Shown one piece after another: positions 1 through 11,586 of a stretch of DNA of 64,000 bases. A program made the translations under genes and the position numbers. This DNA comes from Eupeodes corollae. Its lineage: Eukaryota > Arthropoda > Insecta > Diptera > Syrphidae. The notes beneath the pieces are model-generated. The model was not told where the DNA came from, ran no database searches, and saw nothing but the letters and a program-made list of their open reading frames with translations. The first letter of the stretch is position 1, and every line of letters starts with the position of its first letter. The stretch covers positions 53,338,991 to 53,402,990 of the forward strand of contig NC_079149.1 of NCBI RefSeq assembly GCF_945859685.1. Direction: 5' to 3'.

Positions 1-2100
1 CGGCTACAATCCGATCGAGTCTCTAGTAACCTCCTAAGGAGTCCTATGCTTCCTGCATTAAGCATTGAAAACCAGTGGCAACATTGCCTTGCAGCCATCA
101 GAGATGCCGCCTCTGAAGTGCTAGGTTTCACACGGCCACCACAGCGAAACCCCTGGTTTGACGACGAATGCCGGCAAGCGCACGCAGCGAAACAAGAGGC
201 ATACAAAACGGCGCTGCACAAAAGGACTAGAACTGCTCGCGAGCTCTACGAGCAGAAGAGGAGAGAGGAACACCGGCTTCTTAGACGGAAAAAAAGAGAG
301 CATGAGAAGCGCGCGATCGAGGAGATAGAGGGATGTCACAACAGGAATGAGGTTCGTAAATTTTACCAAAAGGTAAAAAAAACCTCCCAAGGGTACCAGC
401 CACGAACCGAAGCCTGTAAAGACGATCAAGGGAACATCGTAGTAGAACCACAGTCGATGCTGAGAATATGGAAAGATCACTTCTCCAAATTATATAACGG
501 CGATGACGAACCGAACTCCGCTGTAAGGGAGATAGAACCACTCAACCTCGGCGACGCAGATCAACAATTCCGCCTACCCGACCTTGACGAAGTGAAGATA
601 GCTATATCTAAACTTAAGTCAAACAAAGCTGCTGGAGCTGACGGCATCACCGCCGAACTATTCAAAGCAGCAGGCGATGACTTGGTAGGGAGCATGCACC
701 AACTCATCTGCAAAATTTGGTCGGAAGAAAGCATGCCCGATGAGTGGAATCTCAGCATAGTGTGCCCGATACATAAGAAAGGAGACCCTCTAAACTGTGC
801 CAACTACAGAGGCATCAGTCTCCTTAACATTGCGTATAAGATCCTCTCTGCCGTATTATGTGACCATCTGAAGCCATTCGTCATCAACCTGATTACTTAT
901 CAGTGTGGCTTCAGACCAGGAAAGTACACTATCGACCAAATATTCACACTACGGCAGATCTTGGAAAAAACCTAGGAGCTTCAAATCGATATCCACCATC
1001 TCTTTATCGATTTTAAAGCCGCGTATGACAGCATCTATAGGGAAGAGCTCTACCGAGCAATGTCTAGTTTTGGCATCCCTGTCAAACTTATCCGTTTGTG
1101 CAGAATGACGATGGAGAATGCACGCTGCTCTATCAAGGTCGGAAAAGATCTTACCGATGCATTTGATGTCAAAAAAGGTTTTAGACAAGGCGATGCACTG
1201 TCATGCGACTTCTTCAACATCGTTCTGGAAAGAATTGTGCAAAACTCAACCGTAAACACTAGAGGCACAATCTTCCAAAGATCCATCCAATTACTCGGAT
1301 ACGCAGATGATATTGACATAATTGGAAGATCAAAGCGTGATGTCAGTGGAGCGTTTTTGAGCATTGCGACGGAAGCGAAGAAGATGGGTTTAGTGGTCAA
1401 TGAGGGCAAGACCAAGTATATGCTGTCATCAAAAAAGGACACTGAACGACGACGTCTTGGGCAAAACGTCACCATGGACAGCTATAACTTTGAGGTAGTT
1501 AAGGACTTTGTCTACCTAGGCACCGCTATTAATGCAGACAACGACACCAGCGCTGAAATCAAACGAAGAATAACTCTTGCAAATCGCTGCTTCTTTGGAC
1601 TTAGAAGGCAATTGAGAAGTAAAGTCCTCTCTCGAGCATGTAAAATCACCATCTATAAGACACTCATCATCCCGGTTCTCATTTATGGCGCTGAGGCCTG
1701 GACCCTGTCAAAGAAAGATGAGAGCGTCTTAGGATGCTTCGAGAGAAAAATTCTTCGGGCGATTTTTGGTCCCGTACGCATAGATGGAGAATGGAGGAGA
1801 AGATATAACGACGAGCTGTACGGGCTGTACAGCGACACTGACCTAGTTAGCAGAATCAAAGTCCAACGGCTTAGATGGCTAGGTCATGTAGAGCGGATGG
1901 ACATCAACGCTCCAGCCCGGAAGGTCTTCGAATCCAATCCCGAGGGACGGCGCAGTAGAGGAAGACCGCGACTCAGGTGGCGCACCCAGGTGGGAGAGGA
2001 CCTCAACCAACTTGGTGTGCGAAACTGGAGACAGCTAGCTAGGGACCGAGCTGGCTGGAGACGCTTGTTGGTTGAGGCCCAGGTCCGCCCCGGACTGTAG
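1..2100 (+). pseudogene. RTE-like non-LTR retrotransposon ORF (reverse transcriptase), one in-frame stop
   Basis: The reading frame is open from the first base, so the ORF continues upstream of the window; the usual N-terminal endonuclease is not visible. It encodes a reverse transcriptase, which would copy element RNA at a nicked target site. Landmarks, counted from base 1: an NKAAGADGI block near residue 207; FRPG followed by FIDFKAAYD with the first catalytic Asp near residue 337; a FRQGDALS block; YADD at residues 434-437; and GHVERM near residue 628 before a basic C-terminus. A TAG at 973-975 (residue 325) interrupts an otherwise continuous frame of about 700 codons; it could be a C-to-T change from CAG. 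There is no RNase H domain and the 3' UTR is very short, both typical of RTE-like clades. Clade assignment is inference; identity as a LINE RT is secure. The copy looks young because one point lesion is the only break. Confidence 0.93.
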
Positions 2101-2126
2101 CGCCACCTTAAGTAAGTAAGTAAGGT
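2101..2126 (+). repeat. 3' tail of the LINE: very short UTR and (AAGT)n
   Basis: Directly after the stop codon come CGCCACCTT and then tandem AAGT units ending near 2124. A minimal 3' UTR ending in a short tandem repeat is how RTE-type LINEs finish. The last 15 bases before the repeat, GGACTGTAGCGCCAC, overlap the stop codon and recur at the 3' ends of the SINE copies in this window. Confidence 0.8.
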
Positions 2127-2363
2127 AATTTCTATTGATAAATTTAATTTTCTCATTTTTAAAACTGTCAAAAAGTCGTTTTAATTTAAAACCCTGCATG
2201 AACGCCTATTTGAATAATTGTCTAACAATGACTTAAGGAATCATCCCTATAGCAAGTTAGCATTACTGATTGTTTTTAAATTTTAAAATTTTACTAGCTC
2301 ATTGCTACATAACAAGATGATTTTTAATGTTGCTAAATTTCAGATAAAATGGAGTTCGAAGGG

Positions 2364-2420
2364 ATAGGTTAGGTTAGGTTGGAGTGGTTTTCTAAATGTG
2401 CCATATTTAAGAGCTAAAAG
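2364..2420 (-). repeat. TTAGG-like string, probably a LINE 3' tail fragment
   Basis: GGTTAGGTTAGGTTGG is followed by AGTGG and TAAATGTGCC. Read on the minus strand this is CCACT then (CCTAA)n. The same order, with a longer conserved flank, ends the RNase H LINE near 41.05 kb and the insertion at 27.02-27.08 kb. I read it as a severely 5'-truncated LINE end rather than telomeric DNA. Confidence 0.45.
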
Positions 2421-3993
2421 ACAATAGCTTATTGATTGAAATTGTTTTGAAACGTTGTTCTTTCAAAAACAAAACACACTTTTCTTGTTCGCATTTCTAT
2501 TAATGCGAAGAACGCTGCAAAAATTTAAAAATTCAGAAAATGAGAAAGGATCTTGTATGTAAAAATGCCGGGCTTTTTTTGACGTTTTTTTTTTTACTAA
2601 ATTTCCGGGAGTCTCTAATAACTATCGTTATCAATCTGCTTACTCGTATTTTGATCTTATAATGGCGTCAACAAAACTTAAAAATTATAGAGACAAAAAG
2701 GTTTGGTTCCTAAATTTAAGGAAATAGTTGCATTTAAGTGCATAATTTCTCTTAAAAAATTAAATTAAAACAAAGTAAGGTAAGTAAACAAATAAGTTGG
2801 GAAGAAAAGTTTTGTAGTACTCACAAATAACACGTTTCAAAGCTTTTATATCAATAGATATGAAACGTTTATTATGTTTTTCACTTAGCCATTAGTTTAA
2901 CAAAAATGGCACTTGATTTTTTGGGGACACTTGTATTACTGAAATTCGTGTTTGAATCTTAGTTCAAGAGCATTCAAAGCAAATTCACTTTAAACGTAGA
3001 TTTATTTAATTTTTTAAGATCTTTTGTATTTAACAGAAAGCCAATTTTGAAAGAAATGAAATGCACGACTGGGTCGCTAGAACTTGATAATTTATTCTAA
3101 AAAGTCTGTTTAAAAATATTTCCTATAATTCAAGATTTAAAAGTGTACCTACAAAAAAAGTTTTTCTCAAAAAATTTAAATGCCATTTTATTTGTCAAAA
3201 AATCTAGATTAACCTATTTTTTTGTTTTTTCGAAAATCATTTTAAATTTTGTCTTAAAAATATTTTTGTTATAAGCACTAAATAAAGATCTTCTAAATAT
3301 ATGAACATTTTACATTTAAATTTCGTCAAAAAATGTTGTCCCTTTTGAGATATCGAGTTTTGTAAACAAAATTAGTATTTTATTAAAAATAAAAAAAAAA
3401 TACATTTTTGATCATACAAAATCATCATCAATTTGATCATTGAGAAGAGTTTGCACAGAAAGAGAAGAATTTTGAAATCGTTCCATTAGTTCTTGAGAAA
3501 ACTTAAAAGCAAAATAAAGGTTTTTTGAGGAGTAACCTTCTGGAGCAACACGAAAATATGTTTTTCTTGTAGAAAGAAGCCAAATTAAGAACACAAAATT
3601 AAGAGAAAGTTTTAGAAAAATCACAAGATTGAACCAACAAAATTGTTTGGGGACTGCTGTTATTTTTCGTATTAATAAAATGAAAAAAAAAAAACGCCCT
3701 ACACTAATCGGCTGAAAATCTTAATTTCAATCAACACAATTGTTTGGACTGTAGGGGTCAGGAAAGACAGACAGACAGAAGAAATCGGGTTACTCACTTT
3801 TTTCGACTTCTCTACCGTCGTAATGTCATATTTGATTAAAAACTCTAGTTTGAAATTGTTTACTAAAGCAAAACTTGCTATAAAGTTCCGTTATGTCGCA
3901 GTAAAAATCACTTCAATAATCACTATTTATGTGTGACAAAAAAATGTAATGATAAAATCGAGGGCTAGGTTAAGGAATTCAAAAGCAACTTAA
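2421..3993. other. AT-rich region without a recognisable gene
   Basis: Homopolymer-rich sequence with no coding signal I trust; the open stretch at 3412-3624 (minus) has no motif and looks like chance. A GACAGACAGACAG run lies near 3765. Its surroundings faintly resemble the interspersed repeat seen at 42.6 and 45.7 kb, but too weakly to call a copy. Confidence 0.6.
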
Positions 3994-3995
3994 TA

Positions 3996-5294
3996 AAGGG
4001 TGATTTTTTTGAGGTTAGGATTTTCATGCATTAGTATTTGACAGATCACGCGGGATTTCAGACATGGTGTCAAAGAGAAAGATGCTCAGTATGCTTTGAC
4101 ATTCATCATGAATAGACTTACTAACGAGCAACGCTTGCAAATCATTGAATTTTATTACCAAAATCAGTGTTCGGTTCGAAATGTGTTTCGCGCTTTACGT
4201 CCGATTTATGGTCTACATAATCGACCAAGTGAGCAAACAATTAATGCGATTATGACCAAGTTTCGCACTCAGTTTACTTTATTGGGCATTAAACCAACCA
4301 CACGAATGCGTACAGTGCGTACAGAAGAGAATATTGCGTCTGTTTCTGAGAGGTGAAGACCGTGAAATGTCGATTCGTCGCCGTTCGCAGCAATTGGGTT
4401 TGTGTTATTCGACCACATGGAAGATTTTACGCAAAGATCTTGGTGTAAAACCGTATAAAATACAGCTCGTGCAAGAACTGAAGCCGAACGATCTGCCACA
4501 ACGTCGAATTTTCAGTGAATAGGCCCTAGAAAAGTTGGCAGAAAATCCGCTTTTTTATCGACAAATTTTGTTCAGCGATGAGGCTCATTTCTGGTTGAAT
4601 GGCTACGTAAATAAGCAAAATTGCCGCATTTGGAGTGAAGAGCAACCAGAAGCCGTTCAAGAACTGCCCATGCATCCCGAAAAATGCACTGTTTGGTGTG
4701 GTTTGTACCCTGGTGGAATCATTGGACCGTATGTTTTCAAAGATGCTGTTGGACGCAACGTTACGGTGAATGGCGATCGCTATCGTTCAATGCTAACAAA
4801 CTTTTTGTTGCCAAAAAAGGAAGAACTGAACTTGGTTGACATGTGGTTTCAACAAGATGGCGCTACATGCACACAGCTCGCGATTCTATGGCCATTTTGA
4901 GGGAAAACTTCGGAGAACAATTCATCTCAAGGAATGGACCGGTAAGTTGGCCACCAAGATCATGCGATTTGACGCCTTTAGACTATTTTTTGTGGGGCTA
5001 CGTCAAGTCTAAAGTCTACACAAATAAGCCAGCAACTATTCCAGCTTTGAAAGACAACATTTCCGAAGAAATTCGGGCTATTCCGGCCGAAATGCTCGAA
5101 AAAGTTACCCAAAATTGGACTTTCCGAATGGACCACCTAAGACGCAGCCGCGGTCAACATTTAAATGAAATTATCTTCAAAAAGTAAATGTCATGGACCA
5201 ATCTAACGTTTCAAATAAAGAATGGATGAGATTTTGCAAATTTTATGCGTTTTTTATTTTAAAAAAGTTCTCAAGCTCTTAAAAAATCACCGTT
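3996..5294 (+). mobile_element. Mariner-family transposon, DD41D type, copy 1
   Basis: This is a complete 1299-bp element flanked by TA at 3994-3995 and 5295-5296, the target duplication of the IS630-Tc1-mariner superfamily. The short terminal inverted repeats are AAGGGTGATTTTTT on the left and, read inward, AACGGTGATTTTTT on the right. A copy of exactly the same length lies inverted at 23738-25036. The spacing between the second and third catalytic Asp, read from copy 2, is 41 residues, which I associate with the rosa lineage of tephritid flies. Confidence 0.92.
4108..5187 (+). pseudogene. Mariner DD41D transposase, copy 1 (two frameshifts, one stop)
   Basis: The start ATG at 4108 gives MNRLTNEQRLQ, a helix-turn-helix N-terminus; the product would be about 360 residues and would cut and paste the element at its TIRs. 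Catalytic blocks are FSDEAHFW (first Asp), QQDGAT (second) and LTPLDYFLWG (third). Comparison with copy 2 shows three lesions: a 5-bp deletion near 4350 (GAGAGG where copy 2 has GAGAGTGTTGC), a TGG-to-TAG change near 4521, and a 1-bp deletion near 4869 just after the second catalytic Asp. The gene therefore cannot make active enzyme. Outside these sites the two copies match almost base for base, so amplification was recent. Confidence 0.92.
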
Positions 5295-5296
5295 TA

Positions 5297-8200
5297 TAAA
5301 ATTGATGACCTCTTATTCAAGGTTTCTTCTTAAGAACCTAAATATTTACTCTTTTTCTTAGAAACAATTTTTACGAAAACAATTTAGAGCATGACTAAGG
5401 TTTTTCAAATTCTAAATTGAGCGAAAATCAAAATTTGAGTTGTTTTTGACAGCAAACCACTTTATGGTGAATATCGTTAAACTACTAATAAATCTTAAAA
5501 TCAAATCTTTACTTATACAACTTAACTGCATAAGCTTTTTGGCACATATGACCCCCCTGGATCGTCAATTGGTCAAAAGTTGATAAATTTGTACTGGAAT
5601 AGGGCTGAATATTCGATTCATATTATGTTCTTGACCCCCCCTGGATCCGCTATTGAACTTGGGAAGTATACATTTAAGTGATTTGCTCCAGATTAGTAAA
5701 CGGTGCTTAAACCATGGATATAAAATATTCCTTGCATTGCTGTTATTTGCATTAATCTGAATGAATAAAGATTGTAGACAAATACTTGCTGCATTAGCAA
5801 ACTTTAAATCCCATAAACTTAAACAAGATTCACACGTTCATTCCAAAAATATTTGTAGAGCTTCCAAGACGATTAGTCGTGTGAACTACCCTTGAGGTTT
5901 AACTTAAAATGCTATTTTTACCACAGTGCTAAACTTAAAAAAAAATAACCATTTTCGTTGGGAAACTTAATCTTTAAACCAAAGATTAAAATTGTATTGT
6001 GAAAGTTAAACAAGAAGCACGACACGGACACGCTAACATATCATTTTGACTTAAGCGTTCGTCGTCGGCGTTAGAGTTGGCGTCGACAAATCTGAAGAAA
6101 TGAAAATATACATACCTATGCATTGATTTATTATACTTAATCAAAATAAGACGAAAAAAAACAACAACTTTGGATTACTTAATTCAAGACGTTAAGACTT
6201 ACTCTGGGAGCTATGGCAAGATAATAATCATTGCCCTTTCGTTGCTTTCTTCCCTTCAAGTCGAACTGAACCGAAAAAAAAAGGAACAAATAAAAAATCC
6301 AAGCCCTGATGTGCCTGTGACCCCTATTCCCACTGTTCGTAGTCCGTGTCCATTCCAATTGGTCTTTCCATGCAAACATTTCAAATTACAAAGCAATTTG
6401 AGAGGAAGAATAGGAAATAGAAAGAAAATAAGCTTCTTCAGAGTACAAATACATCGCCAAATTGATAGGAATGCCTTCGGGTGCAACGTGATGGTTGGAC
6501 AATTAATCGTTTTGTCTTAAATCCACACAGAGGGAACAACTCTTACATAAAAAGATCTAAACAAGCAACAAAATAGTTAAAAAAAGAAATAACCATCCCA
6601 CCACCAAGCTACCAAACCACGTCGAACAAAAGACAAATCTAATATTCGTCTTCTTCCCAGACAATTTGATTCTCTTGTTATACTAGAAGGAGTATAGGTT
6701 GGCCTGGGCCAAGTCTCTTTTAATGGTGGCCGGCCCTGCTGGTATAGTATAGCCCTCTGATGGTTCTGGGCAATAATGTCCAAATGTCTGACTGTGTCGT
6801 TTCTCGTTTCTGTCGATTACGATTGGTAAGTAGCTGATGCCACTGCTCCTTCTCCAGCTCCTACCTCTATTCCCGCTTCCGTTCTTCAGCGCGGCCATCT
6901 TAATTTGCACAAATAAAAAAAAAAAAAAAACTCTAGAAAAACCCTGAAGAAAAAATATAACCACGACACATAGAGCACGACATTATTGCTTTTACTGGAG
7001 GAAATAAATTAAAAAAGAAAATTTCCATCGACGACGAAAAAAAAAATATTTATATACAGTTGGCAAATGGAAATGTTTTCCTCCGGAAGATACAAAAACA
7101 AAAAAGCAAAAATAAGTTGGAAAAAACTTAAAACTTTTTCCCTTTTGCGCGGGGGATATGGATGGTGGAAAAAATCTCCTCCTTGGCGGTTAGTGGAAGG
7201 GGCAAGCCAAAGCCAGCTAAAAGGGTGTTGTGGTTGCGGGAAAAAATCTAAAAAGCAAGGATTTTTTTTTGTCCACATTTTACATTTTGAAAAAATGCCA
7301 CCCTAACTAGATTTTTATATAGAAATGTTTCAGTTAGTTGGCTGCAGGGTTTGAGTTTGGGTTTCGGTTTGGAACTGGCAAGGGGTGTGGGTCACAAAGA
7401 GAGAGAGAGAGTGAGGTGGAAAAAGTCTCATCCTTGTGTTCCTTCCAACTAACCATCAGCCACCAGCCTGGCAGAACTTGGCGTGAAAAATAGCAACCAA
7501 CGAATTGGGAGAGAGAGAGAAGCGAACGAACATAAGAAAGCCGAAGCTTCCTAGGTACGGACTCTTTTAAGCTAACGACACAAAATCAATAATTACCACA
7601 ACCCCCAACCTCAACCCACCCCATCAGCCTCATCATTTTCCATCCCATCCTCCTCATCACATCACTCCTCCTCCTCTGCTGGCGTTTTTCAAAAAGTTTT
7701 TTTTTTTTTTTTTTTTCGTCCTGCCATTGCTTTGCAATGGGAATCTCATTCCTGCACTTGAGAACGCTATTTGAGTTTTAAGTATTAGTTTAGTTATATA
7801 GAACATTTCTTTTGCTTATTTTTAATTTTTGTAGCTCGAGAAAAAAAGGGTATTTTTGCCGTTTTTGTTGTTGTTATTGCTGCTGATGCGTCACTAAATA
7901 GATTCCTTAATTGCTGAAGAGGATTTGAAAAAATATCCCGAAGGCGAAGGGTGAAGAATAGATGGAAAAGTTGTTAATGTCAAACGAAATCACACCAGCC
8001 AACAGAAAAATGTAGCAGTGTGCAAGTACATAATATATTTTATGTATAAAAATCAGTTAAATCTTTTTGGTTTTCATTTTTCTTTTTCGTTAAAGTCTAA
8101 AATACTTTTTTAAAAGACTATGTATATTCTGTATATGAACTTTCATACACATATCTAAAAGAGTATAGAATATCTTAAATGAAAAATACGTTTGTAATCC

Positions 8201-8340
8201 AATAGTTTTGAAAAAATAAAACAAGTTTCGATCTTGTTCGAATGGTTTTTTTGTTTTGTAATATCGAATTACGTTGAAGTAGAAAAATAAACTTTTTTTT
8301 ATTCCAATCAAAAATCTTTCAAAATTTAATAATAACTTGG
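5297..8340. other. Non-coding region with simple repeats
   Basis: No gene is recognised. The word GACCCCCCTGGATC occurs near 5551 and again, with one extra C, near 5632, each followed by a (T)CAATTGG- or CTATTGAA-like sequence: a small local duplication. GAGA runs occur near 7398-7412 and 7508-7520, and a poly-T tract covers about 7697-7716. Open stretches at 6170-7306 on both strands consist of low-complexity lysine/phenylalanine-rich translations and are not credible genes. Confidence 0.55.
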
Positions 8341-9868
8341 TAGGGTATAAGTTTTATTTTCCAGTTCCATATTTGTCAAGGGCGAGAAACGTCTAAACGT
8401 TTTATGTTAACAGGGTATAAGTTTTATTTTCCAGTTCCATAATTGTCAAGGGCGAGAAACGTCTAAACGTTTTATGTTAACTGGCTATAAGTTTTATTTT
8501 CCAGTTCCATATTTGTCAAGGGCGAGAAACGTCTAAACGTTTTATGTTAACAGGGTATAAGTTTTGTTTTCCAGTTCTATATTTGTCACGTTTTATGTTA
8601 ACAGGGTATAAGTTTTATTTTCCAGTTTCCATACTTGTCAAGGGCGAGAAAGGTCTAAAAATTTTATGTTAACTGGGTATAAGTTTTATTTTCCAGTTCC
8701 ATATTTGTCAAGGGCGAGAAAGGTCTAAACATTTTATGTTAACTGGGTATAAGTTTTATTTTCCAGTTCCATAATTGTCAAGGGCGAGAAACGTCTAAAC
8801 GTTTTATGTTAACTGGCTATAAGTTTTATTTTCCAGTTCCATATTTGTCAAGGGCGAGAAACGTCTAAACGTTTTATGTTAACAGGGTATAAGTTTTGTT
8901 TTCCAGTTCTATATTTGTCAAGGGCGAGAAAGGTCTAAACATTTTATGTTAACTGGGTATAAGTTTTATTTTCCAGTTCCATATTTGTCAAGGGCGAGAA
9001 ACGTCTAAACGTTTTATGTTAACAGGGTATAAGTTTTATTTTCCAGTTTCCATATTTGTCAAGGACGAGAAAGGTCTAAAAATTTTATGTTAACTGGGTA
9101 TAAGTTTTATTTTCCAGTTCCATATTTGTCAAGGGCGAGAAACGTCTAAACGTCTTATGTTAACAGGGTATAAGTTTTATTTTCCAGTTCCATATTTGTC
9201 AAGGGCGAGAAACGTCTAAACGTTTTATGTTAACAGGGTATAAGTTTTGTTTTCCAGTTCTATATTTGTCAAGTTCGAGAAAGGTCTAAACATTTTATGT
9301 TAACTGGGTATAAGTTTTATTTTCCAGTTCCATATTTGTCAAGGGCGAGAATTGTCTAAACGTTTTATGTTAACAGGGTATAAGTTTTATTTTCCAGTTT
9401 CCATATTTGTCAAGGACGAGAAAGGTCTAAAAATTTTATGTTAACTGGGTATAAGTTTTATTTTCCAGTTCCATATTTGTCAAGGGCGAGAAACGTCTAA
9501 ACGTCTTATGTTAACAGGGTATAAGTTTTATTTTCCAGTTCCATATTTGTCAAGGGCGAGAAACGTCTGAACGTTTTATGTTAACAGGGTATAAGTTTTA
9601 TTTTTCAGTTTCCATATTTGTCAAGGGCGAGAAAGGTCTAAACATTTTATGTTAACTAGTTATAAGTTTTATTTTCTAGTTTCATATTTGTCAAGGGCGA
9701 GAAACGTCTAAACGTTTTATGTTAAAAGGGTATAAGTTTTATTTTTCAGTTCCATGTTTGTCAAGGGCGAGAAAGGTCTAAACATTTCATGTTAACTGGG
9801 TATAAGTTTTATTTTCCAGTTCCATATTTGTCAAGGGCGAGAAACGTCTAAACGTTTTATGTTAACTG
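8341..9868 (+). repeat. 70-bp tandem satellite, about 22 units
   Basis: The unit starts TATAAGTTTTATTTTCCAG, continues through TTGTCAAGGGCGAGAAACG and ends ATGTTAACAGGG; most units are 70 bp. About 22 occur head to tail. Unit 4 (about 8556-8606) lacks roughly 20 bp. Diagnostic variants (GTTTTGTTTTCC; GTTTCC with AAAAATTT; GTCTTATG; AACAGGG versus AACTGGG) recur in the same order, so units 9-13 and 14-18 look like two copies of a five-unit higher-order block of about 350 bp. The array ends cleanly in unique sequence on both sides. No function is evident. Confidence 0.96.
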
Positions 9869-10197
9869 CAACAAAAAGCCTTTTTTATGTTTATGATGCT
9901 TTATAATAATGAGAAGTAAGAATTTTAAAAAAAGTTTTATATTTTGAAATTCTAAGTAGTATCACCCTGTTGTTTCTTTTAAATATCCCGTTACTTAGTT
10001 ATTCTCTTCTCTTTTCTAAACGCAAACAATGCAATGTGTATCATTCAAATTACTGTGGTCATACAATTAGCACATGTTCTAAGAAATATTTTTAAATTAA
10101 AGTAAAACTTTTTATTTGATGAAAATTGAAATCTTTAAATAAAAAGTAAGTCGATTTGAGTGTTTTATTCTATAATTTAATAATATTTATTGGTAAG

Positions 10198-10850
10198 ATG
10201 GGTCGAAAACAATCGTGTTCGGCAGAACTAAGAAAAACCATTATTCAAATGAAAAATAACGGTAAAACGATTCAGGAAATCGCTAATGATATGGGACGAT
10301 CAAGAAAATTGGTTTACAATGCAATAAAGTATATTGAAATCCATCATACAACGAACCCTATTCAGAGAAAGCCACCTCCTAAAAAGACAACACCTGCTGA
10401 TGATCGTATTATTGTTTCTTATGCCAAAAAAAACCATTTCTTACATCAAAGGAACTTCAAACCAGAGTGATGGAAGACATATATCAGTGAGTAGCAGAAC
10501 TATAGGCAGGATTTGATTGCATACATGGGACAGCACAAGCCTCTCGTCTCAAAGAAAAATATTAAAGCAAGACTTGAGTTTGCTCGAAGCTATGGAACCA
10601 AACCTTTTCATTTTGGAAAACTGTCTTATGGAGTTATGAGTCAAAATTCAATAGACTCGGATCAGATGGAAAGCGTCATGTTTGGCGACCACCAAAGCAA
10701 GAAAGCAATCCGAGGTACACAGTAAAAACTGTAAAAACTGTTAAGCATGGTGGTGGTTCCATTATGGTATGGGCATCATTTTTATGATTCGGTGTGGAAC
10801 CCATTGTAAAAATAGACCGCAGAATGGATCAACATTTGTATTAGATTAAA
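10198..10850 (+). pseudogene. Tc1-like transposase relic, 3' truncated
   Basis: ATG at 10198 begins MGRKQSCSAELRK, with a helix-turn-helix reading KTIQEIANDMGRSRKLVYN, the DNA-binding part of a Tc1-type transposase. A KKTTPADDRI linker follows. The frame then breaks near 10445 and several times later. Recognisable downstream pieces are SKKNIKARLEFARSYG, an ESKFN block whose expected preceding Asp is replaced by Tyr, and VKHGGGSIMVWASF. Sequence after about 10850, including the second catalytic Asp and the final Glu, is absent. No matching TIR was found. The copy is old and dead. Confidence 0.85.
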
Positions 10851-10964
10851 AGATAATGTATTGACCAATGAATATATACTTATGTGTATAGGAAAAATTA
10901 GGTTTTCCTTCGGCTTTTTTTGGTCACTTTGATCGTGGCAATGAAACAAGGTTGTTACATTAAC

Positions 10965-11009
10965 TTTTCCCGACGTTTCGGCAGGGGTTGCTGCCTTCCT
11001 CAGGGGAAC
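10965..11009 (-). ncRNA. Hammerhead-ribozyme-like motif, Penelope type
   Basis: Read on the minus strand the segment has TTCCC, CTGAGGA, AGGCAG, a short loop, CTGCC, GAAAC, GTC and GGGAA in that order. This fits a minimal type I hammerhead: stem I from TTCCC/GGGAA (5 bp), core CUGANGA with G at the free position, stem II from GGCAG/CTGCC (5 bp), core GAAA, an almost absent stem III, and cleavage after GUC. Penelope-like retroelements are known to carry minimal hammerheads of this kind, and a stem III this short usually needs a dimer. No Penelope reverse transcriptase is seen nearby, so this is an end fragment at best. Activity is unproven. Confidence 0.5.
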
Positions 11010-11586
11010 TTTATTAAACATGAAATATAAAATATTGTACTATGTGTATGGCAGAAACTGCCATATGAAATAAATGTTATGTTTGGGAAACATTGTTTTA
11101 AGTTTAAAAAATATATTTTGAAAAAAAAAAATTTTTTTTCAAAAAAAAAAATACAGATACTGCTTTAAAAGTGAATTCAATTTGTGTTTCTAATAAGTTG
11201 TCCACAGCTGTAAATGTTAAGGGTGTTTTCTTAGACGTGGTGGTTTTCAAGAAGAAAAAAAATACATATTAATTATATAGATTTATTAATAAAGTTAAAG
11301 GTTTGCCATTATGTTTTAAAAATGATTTCGGAAAAATGACAGCCATGACTGCTTCGATTAAATTCTTGTTAAGAGCCATGTCTATTTATTATAAAATGGC
11401 AAACCAAACAGAAATCAAGTGACAACTGTCAAAAAGAGCGAAAAAAAGTATTTCCAGATTGAAAACTACACCCGTTATGTATTTTTGGTGGATGTTACGT
11501 AACTTTTAAATTGAATCATTTGAATGAAAAGTATAACAATGTCGGTTCTACTTCGTCGTTTTAAGTTTTAAAACAAAATTTAATCT

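Noticed and set aside
8341..9868. CRISPR-like array
   Set aside because: Units are contiguous with no unique spacers; it is an ordinary satellite in eukaryotic DNA.
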